DNA from: Siderastrea radians | Lineage: Eukaryota; Cnidaria; Anthozoa; Scleractinia; Rhizangiidae | Direction of reading: 5' to 3' | Assembly: GCA_964017195.1 (NCBI GenBank) | Contig: OZ024889.1 | Span: 63,251,858-63,315,857 of the forward strand | DNA length: 64,000 bases | Part shown: in pieces, positions 34,401 through 45,149 of the stretch | Position numbering within the stretch: the first letter of the stretch is position 1 | Layout: each line of letters begins with the position of its first letter | Translations under genes and position numbers: made by a program | Notes under the pieces: model-generated | Database searches by the model: none | What the model was told of the DNA's origin: nothing | The model's input: the letters and a program-made list of their open reading frames with translations, nothing else

Positions 34401-37400
34401 TAAAAGCTACTGAGCAGTACTTTCCTGCAGTGGCGTTTATTATGCTGTACTTGGGCGGCTCTATCTTTTGCATCTGTGGACGAAATCCTTAAGTGCGGCC
34501 AATCGAATGAAAGCTACTGAGCATTAGTTTCCTCTGATGCTGTTTATTGTTCTGTACGAGGTGGTTCTAACTTTTGAGTCTGTGGATGAAATCCTAAAGT
34601 GCGACCATGCAAATGAATGCTACTGAGCAGTACTTTCCGCTTGAATGAAATCCTGAAGTGTGATCATTCATTGCAAACGAAAGCTAACGAGCAGTAATTT
34701 CCAGTGGTAATATTATTCATCCTGTAAAAGGTGCCTCCAACCCTTATACCTGTTAATCAAATCCTAAAGCGGAAAAGTTGAATAACCGTCGTTAAAGACT
34801 ATTTTAAAGTGGTGCTATGCTTTACGACAAACTGGAGATGTTTGCAAAATTTTTCAAGTGTGAGTAACTAGTGAGCTGAATTATTTCTCTTTTACTCCTA
34901 GAAAGTAAGCGATTAAGATGCGTACCAGGGCAGTGCCTTGTGTTACACCTCCGAGTCTGTTTGCCCAGTCCCACACATGGTTTTCCACCATATGCTGGAG
35001 GGGGTCTGGTACAGGACCGTGTTCGATATTGCGATCCAGAGCCACAGGTTTTAGAACATTTGCACCATTTGCCCCAAGGACTCCAGCCACCGTTCACTAA
35101 AAAACAGAAGCGCAAAAGCTGTGAAGTGTAAAATGAAAATGTGGTGTTAAGTTGTTTTAAAAATTCACCTTTATCTCCGAGACAATCGCCTGCCGCATTA
35201 TTCGTAGTGTGCGTTCTCCCGCAATTTCGAGCGATTTAAACTTTTACGGCGAGACAGATCGTCGCCACACGTTGCGTTGTGTGTCGCTGGGTTAAGTTTG
35301 CTGCCTGCTATGTTTCCATCTGGTCCTTAAAATCACTGAACACTCACGCGTCCATGTGGAGAATAGACTTCACAAATTTCTTTAACCCCGATTCAACAGG
35401 ATTAAGAGAGACATGAACATAACAGCGGATAAATAGTCAATACCTGCGCAAGACCTAAGAGAACACAATCGTGTTTTTCTGCTTGCTCCAACACAAGGCT
35501 TTCCTCCATGTTTTGGAGTGGGGTCGTTGCAGTATCGGTTGGTATACTGGAGTCCAGATCCACACGTTTTGGAACATTTGCTCCAAGGACGCCAAGCGGA
35601 CCATCCACCATTCACTGCAACAAGACAGCAAGTAAATCAGTTCCCAGTAACTAATAGATGTTTGAGGTTTTCCCCAGTTTTATAATACAACAGTTCTTGT
35701 ATTTTTTACAGAAAATTTATTAAAGCAAAGTTAAAAACCTCCCGAGTCATTTGATGAGGGAGAAGAGCCTGGGAGAAATCCTAAGGCGAGGCCATGGAAA
35801 TGAACTGCTGCATTTCTGGGCGGAAAAGTTTGAAAATTTGTCACCTCTGTCGAATTTGTACGTTTCGCCAGGGAGGAAAAGATTACGATACGTACCAGGG
35901 CAGCGCATTGTGTTGCACCTTCGAGTCTCTTTGTCCAGTCCCACGCATGGTTTTCCTCCATAACCTGGAGGGGGTCTGGTACAGGATCGTTTACGATACT
36001 GTGATCCACTGCCACAGGTTTTAGAACACTTGCACCATTTGCCCCAGGGACTCCACCCACCGTTTACTAAGAAACAAAAGCACAGAAGCTGCCGTGAAGC
36101 GCACGATAAGGAGTCTTTTCGTATTTCGTTCATTTCCGCGAGCCAAAAAATTACTAGCGGAAAAAATGAGAAGAGACTTGCGCGAAATAACCGCTGCCTC
36201 CTCGATAATTTGTAATCGCCAAGATCGCAGTAGCTGTACTGAAACAAGGCTGTATATATGTTTGCAACTACTACCATGGCTAAAGCTGGCAACAAAAATC
36301 ACCAAATTTTTTCTGATTGCTGCGATGGGCGATTAAGAAAGTCGATATCTGGCTTGTCAGTGTTACGCGATGAAACCGGCACCCTAGATTCCGCGACCGT
36401 CGCAGGCATTATTCCAGTGTGCTCTCTCCCGCGATTAAAACCGTCAAGGCGCAGCAAAATGGATCACCTTCACGAGGATAAAAAGTTGTCTAGCGTGTTG
36501 CTGGGTTACGTTAGCTGTCTGCCATGTTTCCATGTGATTGCTAAAATCACAGACACTTACACGACCAGACTTCACTAAGTACTTTATCCACGATTCAACG
36601 GGATCAGAAAAGAGATCAACATTTAGACAGTTGAAAAAAGGACGAAACTTCTTTCTTTCATTCAAGATGGAACCATAACGAAATGAAGTAATGACCTCAA
36701 ATTAAATCGTCTGAGAGTCAGAATTTTATCGCAAGCCAGTGAATCTGACTGGCCTAGCGTCATCCAATATTTGTTACAACGATCGTGAGGTGAGATTAAA
36801 TATGCTTTTGATTTCTTTGAATAAATTATTAAAACCTAAATGTTTTTTCTAGCAAACTTTACCTGGACATCGCTGCAGTAAACAATTCCTGTGTTGTTCC
36901 GCGGGTCCCGAGCATTTTTTCCCGCCATAGCCGGGTGGCGGGTTTGTACAGGACCTCTTTCGTGTCTGTAATCCTGACCCGCAAGATCCCGTACATTGTC
37001 CCCACCTTGACCACGAAGACCAGCCTCCATCTGATGATGAGATACAAGAATACGGTTAACTATAGTTACGGATAACTGCAGTTAACTAAGGACAGAGGCG
37101 TGAGGGGAGAAGGATGGGGGATTGAGGGATAAAGAAGCCTGTGATTGTTTTAAACAAGCAGTAATTATTTTGAAAGCAGAAACCAACCAACCAAGCAGAA
37201 AGTGTTATGTTGCCTTTCGTTTCTGGTTTGGATTATTGAGCCAATACGTTTTTGACGTGTCAGCTCACGATTAGTTTATGGTTTTCGCTTGATTGGTAGA
37301 CAAAATATAATGCATTATTACGCTGATCGCTCAGAACACAAAACAGAACACAGCAAATGGCACAGTTTAGCAAATGGCAGCCAAATGAAACGTGGAACTG

Positions 37401-39607
37401 ACTTTCAACAACACACCTAGCTGCGTTGTTTTAGCATGAATTTTACTCAATCTTTTTTTAACAACCGCAAAAACAACGAGAAAAACTAATGGCCTTTTAA
37501 CCTTTCACTCCTTACTTAAAAAACAACACACATTTTTACCGTTAAAGCGGTTTTTTGAGTGCTAGGTTGCCAAACGGTTGCTACAAAAACATTTCTTTGC
37601 AATTAAACTAGATTTTGAACCAGTTTTTGGTGTAAATTGTACAATATTTTGCTTTCACGCATGCGCATAAGCCAAAATTTGGACATTTTATTATTATTAT
37701 TTTTTGGCTGATTCATTCCCAATTTTTTCTCGCTTCTTTTCTTTCCCTTTTTCTCTCCCTCTCTTTTCTCTTTATCTTCTACCTTTTATCCCCGTCCTAT
37801 CCACTGGAAAAGTTTTGGTCTCAGCCTTTGAGAAAACCTGGAAGTGGAACATCGATCAACTATAGGTGACTTGGCCTATTTTACCACCGATGTTGCACCC
37901 AAAATTGGACACGTTTGGAATAGCTCTGCCAGAATTTGGTTGATGTCGAAAATGGACACACGTGTGGATGGATCTGTCCTTGTTGTGTTAGCTGCTTATC
38001 AAAACAATCTGGTGACGTCAAAAATGACGACGTCACAAGTGGTTCAATGTCTACTCCGCTAAATGTCGACAAAGCTCGACTTTCGCAGCGAAAGTGTTAA
38101 TCTGGGACATTCCCCAACCACTCTGACCAAAGACCAAACACTCACCCTGGTTGCATGGTTTCACGTTGCACGATCTGGTTTCTATGGAGCTACCCAAGCA
38201 GCCGGCCCCACCCCGCTTGATGCAGGAGCGTTTACGGTATTGGGTCCCTCGTCCGCAGGTCTTGGAACATTCGCACCACGCTCCCCATTTAGTCCATCCT
38301 CCAGACACTACGGAAAATAATTGCCATAATCAATGATTAAACAAAACAGAAAAAAGGCATAAGAAAGAAAAAAGGAATAGTTTAAACAGGCAAGCTAAGA
38401 TTGAAAATGACTATGAACGTAACAAGATAAATTGATTTCTGTCTCGTGGAAAATTTAAAATTAGAGAAAGAAAGCTGCAACACAAAGCACCTGAACATCT
38501 CCATATGGGGGGAAAGCGATCGATACTAAAACTCAAAGATACGAGTGTAGTAACCCTCGATACATAATTATTTTATTTTCTGAGTTACATCTGAGTTGGG
38601 TTCTCTGAAGGCGAATGTTTTTAATCGGTCAAGCTTGCTTATCGCCATTCTACAGAGGTCTCGGAGCAAACGTCAAAAGCCAATCCAGGCCCGCCCACTA
38701 AGTCAACATGATCTTTAACTAACTAAATTAACATTCAGAAAATACGCGTCCTGAATAGCGGGAGAAATTTTACTTCGAACAAAGTTTGAAAAAACGCAGT
38801 GTACGTCTTGAACAATATTTTTGAGACGATTTGAAAATAACACCCAGATGAAGAGCACCCAAACTTTGTAAACGCTGTCAGTACCACTTACGTTGGAGCT
38901 TTCTAATTGACCTCACCTCGTGTGTGGGAACTTCATAGACACTAATTTATTAATATTTTCTACAGAAGTGTAATCGTCAGCACGCTGTATTTTTCAAATT
39001 TATACTTTAACACAGCTTGAAAGCAAAGGTTTCGGGAAGTGCTTCAAAATTTTAAGCTTAGTGATTGATACTGAGGTGTTCTCAGGCATTCAAATGATAG
39101 CCAGAGAGAAAATCTTTCCCGTGGTACTGTCCATTTTTCAGGTTTATCAGTGTTAAAATTTTAGAAAATTTTCAAAATTCAATTTCAATTTTTTTCTGGC
39201 AAAAACTTGCAAATTTGTGCTACAGCACTCTTCGAATTTAACAACTCACCTTTCTCACAGCATTCACCGCTGTACCCAGCTTTGCAGCGACAAGATGAAC
39301 GTATCAGCGTTCCACCATTTAAGCAAAATCGATTGCATGCCTTCGTCTCTGTTGTTCCGTAGCATGTTCCCCCGCACTGTGCAGGCTTAGTGATCGATCT
39401 GCTTCTTCGTGAATGGCCGTAAGGTCCACAACTACGAGAGCACGGGCTCCATTTGCTCCATTGTCCCAGCACACAGTTCTGCTTTTGACAGGGTCGCCTT
39501 CGTCGCTTACGCCAGCCCCATCCCCACCTAGGTTCTGAAGCTATCTCGCTGATTAAACAGACTAACACTAGCACTGCTGTTAGAATTATGAAACTTTTAC
39601 GCCTCAT
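25431..39607 (-). CDS. Large secreted protein: signal peptide, TSR, EGF-like, then 15 TSRs
   Basis: Sixteen exons read downward: 39607-39250, 38307-38146, 37030-36863, 36066-35896, 35614-35444, 35096-34926, 34135-33965, 33033-32863, 32478-32308, 31692-31525, 30895-30725, 30184-30014, 27773-27603, 26932-26768, 26417-26241, 25609-25431. All boundaries are GT/AG and phase 1, and the sum is 971 codons plus stop. Exon 1 holds a signal peptide ([20 protein letters not shown]), a basic RKRRRR stretch, a TSR and an EGF-like module (CLNGGT...CCEKG). Each later exon is one TSR with WxxWxxW-type tryptophans (known C-mannosylation site type), usually a CSKTCGxG core (fits the O-fucose consensus) and six cysteines. 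Family relatives include properdin, hemicentin, coadhesin and SCO-spondin; TSR proteins bind matrix, receptors or microbes. No membrane anchor or other domain was seen, so it is extracellular. Start: ATG at 39607 directly before the hydrophobic core. Confidence 0.92.
27774..30013. other. Longest intron between TSR exons
   Basis: This 2.2-kb intron of the large TSR gene has no coding content I can support. It contains a small inverted-repeat element at 28412-28555 and otherwise AT-rich DNA. Confidence 0.5.
28412..28555. mobile_element. 144-bp inverted-repeat element
   Basis: Perfect 15-bp ends TGTCACAACAGAAGC (28412-28426) and the inverse GCTTCTGTTGTGACA (28541-28555) bound an AT-rich interior in a TSR-gene intron. 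A target duplication was not identified. Confidence 0.6.
31157..31400. mobile_element. Hairpin element related to Penelope-like terminal sequence
   Basis: About 65-85 bp at 31157-31222 (CATAAGTCGG...GATCGACCCGGTGAGTGTAG) is the inverse of 31305-31398 (TTGTCGAAACGTCAGGGTCA...CCGACTTATG). The right arm matches sequence at 56095-56240 and 57905-58035 that flanks a GIY-YIG retroelement fragment. It is probably a truncated inverted remnant of that family, lying in a TSR-gene intron. Confidence 0.65.
31811..31845. repeat. (TTG)n microsatellite
   Basis: A run of about ten GTT/TTG triplets in the intron between TSR exons at 31692 and 32308. Confidence 0.9.
33408..33859 (+). mobile_element. Penelope-like GIY-YIG endonuclease remnant with short inverted ends
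   Basis: Plus-strand codons from about 33437 to 33523 translate as [20 protein letters not shown], then TLEKRLAEH. This is the recognisable CxxxYIGETxRxLxxRLxEH part of the GIY-YIG endonuclease of Penelope-like elements. The frame is broken by stops soon after. The segment is bounded by perfect inverse 16-mers TAGATTAGAAATCACT (33408-33423) and AGTGATTTCTAATCTA (33844-33859). It lies in a TSR-gene intron and is a dead fragment. Confidence 0.7.
34310..34785. repeat. ~105-110-bp tandem repeat in a TSR-gene intron
   Basis: About four diverged units share AAAGCTACTGAGCAGTA, TTTCCTG and CTGTGGATGAAATCCTAAAG, then TGCGACCAT words. A weaker relative lies near 32620-32690 in the intron below the next TSR exon pair, consistent with the intron having been copied with the exons. 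Confidence 0.7.
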
Positions 39608-39732
39608 CGTGCAATCCACTTAGATTTGAACCCCAATAATACACAATCAGTTTGTAGTACTTTTGAGTTGGGAGACGCTATTCAGTGCAAACTATGCAGT
39701 GCATAGAGCTGATGCGACGCACAACCCCGGAA

Positions 39733-39738
39733 TTTATA
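39733..39738 (-). promoter_or_regulatory. TATA-box candidate of the large TSR gene
   Basis: Minus-strand CTATAAATT lies about 126 bases upstream of the ATG at 39607. That would place the start of transcription near 39705 and a 5' UTR of roughly 100 bases. Motif-based only. Confidence 0.45.
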
Positions 39739-41242
39739 GCGTGAATTGTCCTTTTAAATTAAGTACATATTTACACAGGAGCGCTTCACTCAAAGGCAGC
39801 GAGATTATATTGTCTGTTCCCTTGTTTTCAAAAACGCCAGCGTATATAATTTTCCAGACGCGTTGAGACGACTTTAATGACATTTTTAAATTCCAAAAAA
39901 TAGGAAAAATATTCCCTGATTGTGAAGTTTGAAACGTTGCATTGGGAATTTTCGTCAGTTTGTTTACTCAAACATATAATTTGGTACAACAGTACAGAAT
40001 TAAAATGACATCACATACTTGTGCTCGACTTTATGCTCATTCCTATTGATTTTTTTTTAGTCTGCGATTTTATGTAAATCAAAAACGATATCCAGTTGAG
40101 ACGGCTTAATAGGAAATTAAATGCTATCGTTATGGAGAAGCTGTATTTTTATTCACAAACAAGACGCTGTTACTGCATAGCTCATATCTTTCCACCCACT
40201 CACAGCTGAAATCGCTCAACAAAGAAAATCTAATTTGAAACGCCGAGGGGCTGGGTGAGGGGCTGGGGCTACACTCCTGTATTCAATCCCTTTATGGGCA
40301 CAATAGGTAAGTACCACCGCACGGGGTATGACAGGTACGGAAGGGGGAGGGGGAGAGGAGAACTCTTCCACCATTTTAGTAGTGTGGCAGCTTTCTATCC
40401 CGGTTTCTATCCCGGCCATATTAGCCCTGACTTTAAAATACTCCCTCCTTTCAGGCCAAATGACAATAATCAATACCAAACCTTAGAGCAATAGACAGAA
40501 CGTACAATAGTTCTGATCTATACCCTAGGTTTTTAGATTCAACTAGGGTCTTCAGACCCAACTTGGCAGGAGATAATGTAAACAGCTTATCCTTGCAGCT
40601 TATCTAAGAAAGTGTTTCCTCTCAGCTGCCAGGTTTAGATATTTGCTAGTGCCGTCGAATTCTGGTTTACAGATATCTCGTTATTGTGAAAATTTTCTTG
40701 GTCTCAACTCACGAATTTAATCCCCTTCATGCGAACACTCCATCAATACCTACGCCATTTTTGGCCCCTACGGTGTCTGTGATTGAACGGAATCATCCAT
40801 GTCTTTATATCGATGGATGTATAAACATTAATATCAGGAGCCCTTATTCCTGTGAATAGGACCTCATCAAGAAACATGGTGCAAGAAGAGCGAGCCCTGC
40901 CAGTTTTGGCATGGGGAAGAAGACGGGAGTTTACTGCCTCCGCTCGCCAATTCATTAATACCTCTTAATAAAAATTGGCGCGCAACCCCACTCCCCGGAG
41001 GGAATTCTCCTATAAATGTGCCAGGGAAGCTGGTCGTCGGAAATTTCTTCTTCGAGTCATTGGTGAAGGAATTTGAATTTTCCTGGCCTCACATGCAAAA
41101 CAGAACTGAGAAGGCACTTCTAATTCGCAAATTTGTCCAGGTGTTGTTGTCACGTCAAGTTATGTGATATTTTCTTCGCTCGAGAGTTGCGTGACCAGAA
41201 ATAGAGGAAAGCGAAGGGAACTGGGAACTGGTAAAAGTGTTC
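39739..41242. other. Shared upstream region of TSR and mTERF genes
   Basis: A stretch of 1.5 kb between divergently transcribed genes. No frame with support. It presumably contains both promoters; apart from the TATA candidate and the ATGGCGGC motif no element stood out. Confidence 0.45.
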
Positions 41243-41254
41243 AATATGGCGGCC
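41243..41254 (+). promoter_or_regulatory. YY1-type ATGGCGGC motif at the mTERF start codon
   Basis: The start codon sits in AATATGGCGGCC, matching the YY1-type core often found at the start of animal housekeeping and mitochondrial genes. It favours ATG 41246 as the real start. Function here is inferred. Confidence 0.35.
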
Positions 41255-44200
41255 TTCATGGCAAGAGGTTGTCTCCGATTATTTGACCCTACAATGCCTC
41301 GAATTATGGTAAATGTAAGTCAGGAACGTTTTTTACACGTTGGTCTTGTGACAAGCGTAGCAAGTAAATCTCGAAATTTTTCAAAAACTGAGGGAGTTGT
41401 ACGCAAGACGAATGTGAAATCAAGATTCCTCTCTCCGGAACCACGTGAAACGAAGCATTTGAACAGAGTGAAACAGGTTACTACGGAAGATTTATTGGAA
41501 GGCACAGGTGTCAAGTTGAAAAAGTTGGAGGGTTGGATTGATGTGAAGAAATTGTCCTTCGAGAAAGTAAACAAGATTTTAAACTTCCTTGAAGAGATTG
41601 GAATTGAGGGAAAAGATAAGGGCAAAATAATTGCTCGTAGACCTGGCATTTTGACAACTAAAGAGGAGCTGCTCAGGAAACGTGTGCAGACTATGAGAAT
41701 TGTTGGGATTTATCCCGAATCTGTGGCTTATGTTGTTAAAGAGTCGCCCGGCGTGTTGACAAGCAGAACAGAAGACTCATTGCCTGATAAGGTAAGCTTA
41801 GGGACCGTCGACCCTGGGGGGGGGGGGGGGGGTTACTCCCTATAATGGCCTATACGGGGAGGCTCTGCCCGAAAGGGGTACCTTTTTGGGGCTTCAGGTA
41901 TATAAAAGGGTAGGGATTTCACGAGCTGAAGTATGTGAAAGGGTAGGGAGATCTGTCATTTAGGTATCTAAAAGGGCCTTTAATTTTCGAGTAGATAATA
42001 TTGTTTTTTGGTTAACATCTCTTCCAATAATACTGTTTTCCCCCAATATCGTTCATTAGCTGCATTCCAAGGGTTTAGAAAAGGGATGCTGTGATCCTAA
42101 CTAGGTATGTGAAAGGGATACCATTTTTCAAAAGGTATGTCTTTTAACTACTGTATGGCACCAAACTTAACATGATAATGATAATGATGGCAATTATTTA
42201 TAGCTTCGTTTCTTAGAGACCATTAGAAGTGTCCAAACAATTTTATCTATGATAATGAAGATTTATTAGTCAGTTTGTCAAATTAGAAGTGTGCAAACAC
42301 TTTTGTATAAGGTCCCTGTAGCTCAGTAGTTAGAGCATCCAACTGGTGCATGGTACATCATGAGTTAGACATGCATAGAAAAATCTGTGACAATGAAATT
42401 TACATCTTTACGGTTGTGAGTTTGTTCTTAACACCTTGACAAGGTCTTCATGCTTCACTGCCTCTGACAATTTTCATTACTGCTCCCAACCTGATATTAG
42501 TTTTCTTCACCTGTCTTCAAGTTGTCCTTGTAGAGCAAGACTGAGAAAATTGAAAATCTAATTCCCGTTAATCAGTTGACACCTTTAATTCATGACAAAG
42601 GTGTGACTGATTGAGTATATTCTGCAAAGGGAGTAAACAATAATGTGATTGAACCTCCGATAAGCCAGCACCCAAAATGTCAAGCCTAAGTGGTCTCTTA
42701 CAGGAGATGGTCACTTTTAAGGGGTAAAAACACAAGAGGTCAATATTTTGCTTTTTTGGTGTAGCCAGTTTCAGAGCTTTTCTCTCTTCAATCCATGCAT
42801 GTATAGACATACAACCCAAAATGAAAATGTAATATCTTTTTAGTAGGTACACATGTAGAAATCAACTTGCTTGACTTAAACCAACACTGGGTGTCATAAG
42901 TACATGGCACTTACTAATGAGTCATATTAGGGTTGGAAGATGCCACTCTATACAATTTGTTCGAGGTGAGATGGGATCATGTGTCAAACGGTCGCTTACC
43001 AGAGGTTAAAAGCAATAGAAAATTTCAAACTGTCAGGCATAAAAGTAGTTAGAGTCACTCACCAGAGGTAATTGCTTATGAGAGAATCCAACTATAGGGG
43101 TCTGGGAGAAGCTGGGCACTAACTACAGGTGGTCGCAGAGGGAAATTCGACTGCATTTTAAAAGATGTGTTTGAACTGTTATACCTGATAGCCCTTGCCT
43201 TAGTTTGTAACGTTTTCAGTATATCTTATTTAATAGCATCTTTCTCCAACAGTACAATATGAAAATCTAAAAAGGAAGAAGTGAAACGTTTGGACCAAAC
43301 TTCCATCATCAGGATTAAAGGGTGATAGCAAAATGAGGAAGTGCTAAATGATAGTTACATTTACAGATTTTTAACTAAATGTATGTTTTTACTCTTGTAA
43401 TGACATTGTAGTCTCTCGTAATGACCTTGTTGACTCTTTGTAATGACCTTGAGAACCCTTGTAATGACCTTGTAGTCTCTTGTGATGACCCTGTAGGTTT
43501 TCATTATGACCTTGTAGTCTCTTGTAATGACCTTGCGGTCTCTTGTAATGACCTTGTAGTCTCTTGTAATGACCTTGTAGCTACTCGTAATAACCTTGTG
43601 ACAGTAACAATAACATGTAAATGGGTACCGATGACACACTGCTGGGAGTAAACCTTTGATGGACTTGCATTCCATCTGGGGGGGGGGGGGGTGGTGGGGG
43701 TAGTAAATGCTCCTGGTTGCTTCATGTTTGGGTACCCTGTGATGGACTAGCACCCATCCAGGAAGGAGTAGTTATGCTCCTAGTCACTTTATGCTGGGTA
43801 CCCTGTGATGGACTAGCATCCCATCTGGGGGGGGGGGGGGGTAGTCATGCTCCTAGTCAACTTATGCTGGGTATCCTCTGAGGGACTAGCAGGAGCATTT
43901 ACTACTTCCTCCTGGATGGGATGGTCACTTTATGTTGGGTACCCTGTGAGGACTAGCATCTCATCCAGGGGGGAGTAGCAATGCTCCTACTTACTTTATG
44001 CTGGGTATCTTGTGATGGACTAGCATCCCATCTGGGGGGAATAGTAATGCTCCTAGCTAGTTACTTTATGCTGGGTATCCTGTGATGGACTGGCATCCCA
44101 TCCAGGGGGGAGTAGCAATGCTCCTACTTACTTTATGTTGGGTATCTTGTGATGGACTAGCATCCCATCCAGGGGTAATAGTAATGCTCCTAGCTAGTTA

Positions 44201-45105
44201 CTTTATGCTGGGTATCCTGTGATGGACTAGCATCCCATCCAGGGGGGAGTAGCAATGCTCCTACTTACTTCATGCTGGGTATCCTGTGATGGACTAGCAT
44301 CCCATCCAGGGGGGAGTAGTAATGCTCCTAGCTAGTTACTTTATGCCGGGTATCCTGTGATGGACTAGCATCCCATCCAGGGGGGAGTAGTAATGCTCCT
44401 AGTCACTTTATGCTGGGTATCCTGTGATGGACTAGCATCCCATCCAGGGGGGGAGTAGTAATGCTTTCACTAGTTGCTTTGACCTGCTCAGTTGTGGCCT
44501 GTGTCAAACCTTCATCTTTACTAATCTGGAACGTCTTCTTCTTTTTCGTGGCACAGGTCAAATTTTTTGAAGGCATGAGCGTGAAACCAAAGTTCACAAC
44601 CGATGAAATTCTCCACGTACTCACGAAGTGTCCTGACATTATTGCCACTTGTACCATCAAGTTGTTAGAAGAAAAAGTCCGGTTTCTTGAGAAGGAGCTC
44701 AAATTCAACAAACATCACATCAAGAATATAATTCTCAAACAACCTTCTGTCTTGACATTTAGTAAAAATGCAATGCTTGAAAAATACAAGTACTGCTTTG
44801 AACAAATAAATGTAAGCCCATCCAGCATAGCTCGCTGCCCTCGGCTGTTTCAGTGTTCCCTGAAGCGAATCAAGGCACGGCATGAATTCTTGAAGCATCT
44901 GGGCCGCATTGCGGATGAAATGCGGATTGATGATTATGGACTGGGTCTTATTGTTACGACCTCAGATAAACAGTTTGTGGAAAAAGTTGCGAAAACGAGC
45001 CTTGAGGAATTTGATCAATTTAAAAAGAACACGGATTCCATCGCCAGTCCTTCTGAGGAAAATGAAGCCAAGATCGAACCCCTGACACCAGAGCACATTG
45101 GATAG
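41246..45105 (+). CDS. mTERF-family mitochondrial transcription/translation factor
   Basis: Two exons, 41246-41791 and 44557-45105, joined in phase 0, give 364 aa. The N-terminus is basic and lacks acidic residues for the first about 25 residues, as in mitochondrial targeting sequences. After it come repeated helical units with the mTERF pattern of a proline before hydrophobics: RRPGILTTKEELL, ESPGVLTSRTEDSL, KCPDIIATCTIKLLEEKVRFL, KQPSVLTFSKNAMLEKYKY, RCPRLFQCSLKRIKARHEFL. These form the family's superhelical repeat that binds mitochondrial nucleic acid. MTERF3/MTERF4-type is likely, but I cannot separate them. The C-terminal about 40 residues are acidic and polar. AATAAA follows at 45141. 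Head-to-head with the large TSR gene, about 1.6 kb apart. Confidence 0.88.
41808..41960. repeat. Poly(G)-headed dispersed repeat in the mTERF intron
   Basis: The poly(G) run is followed by TTACTCCCTATAATGGCC, then TATACGGGGAGGCTCTGCCC and repeated AAAGGGTAGGG words. This is the same family as the inverted-repeat element at 13990-14372, in one orientation only. Confidence 0.55.
42311..42350 (+). pseudogene. tRNA-like 5' half (SINE or tRNA fragment)
   Basis: GGTCCCTGTAGCTCAGTAGT, then TAGAGCATCC, resembles the 5' half of a tRNA, with an intact A box (42319-42337). No B box or acceptor closure follows, so it is not a functional tRNA gene. It lies in the mTERF intron. Confidence 0.45.
43385..43600. 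repeat. ~21-bp minisatellite in the mTERF intron
   Basis: About ten copies of a unit close to TTGTAATGACCTTGTAGTCT, with small changes between copies. Read on either strand it creates spurious open frames of repeated residues. Confidence 0.9.
43650..44462. repeat. ~70-80-bp minisatellite in the mTERF intron
   Basis: About ten or more copies of a unit containing CTGTGATGGACTAGCATCCC, ATCCAGGGGGGAGTAG, AATGCTCCTAG, with or without an extra CTAG, and TTACTTTATGCTGGGTA. The array ends about 95 bp before the acceptor of mTERF exon 2. Confidence 0.92.
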
Positions 45106-45140
45106 AGTGGCGGAAATCAAGCCTCAAATGCACTTTGAAC

Positions 45141-45146
45141 AATAAA
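45141..45146 (+). terminator. AATAAA poly(A) signal of the mTERF gene
   Basis: Canonical hexamer 36 bases after the stop codon of the mTERF-family gene. Confidence 0.65.
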
Positions 45147-45149
45147 ACT

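Noticed and set aside
42311..42400. Functional tRNA gene
   Set aside because: Only the 5' half and A box are present; no B box or acceptor pairing follows.
43361..43753. Open frame of repeated DYKVITR units
   Set aside because: It is a translation of the 21-bp minisatellite in the mTERF intron.
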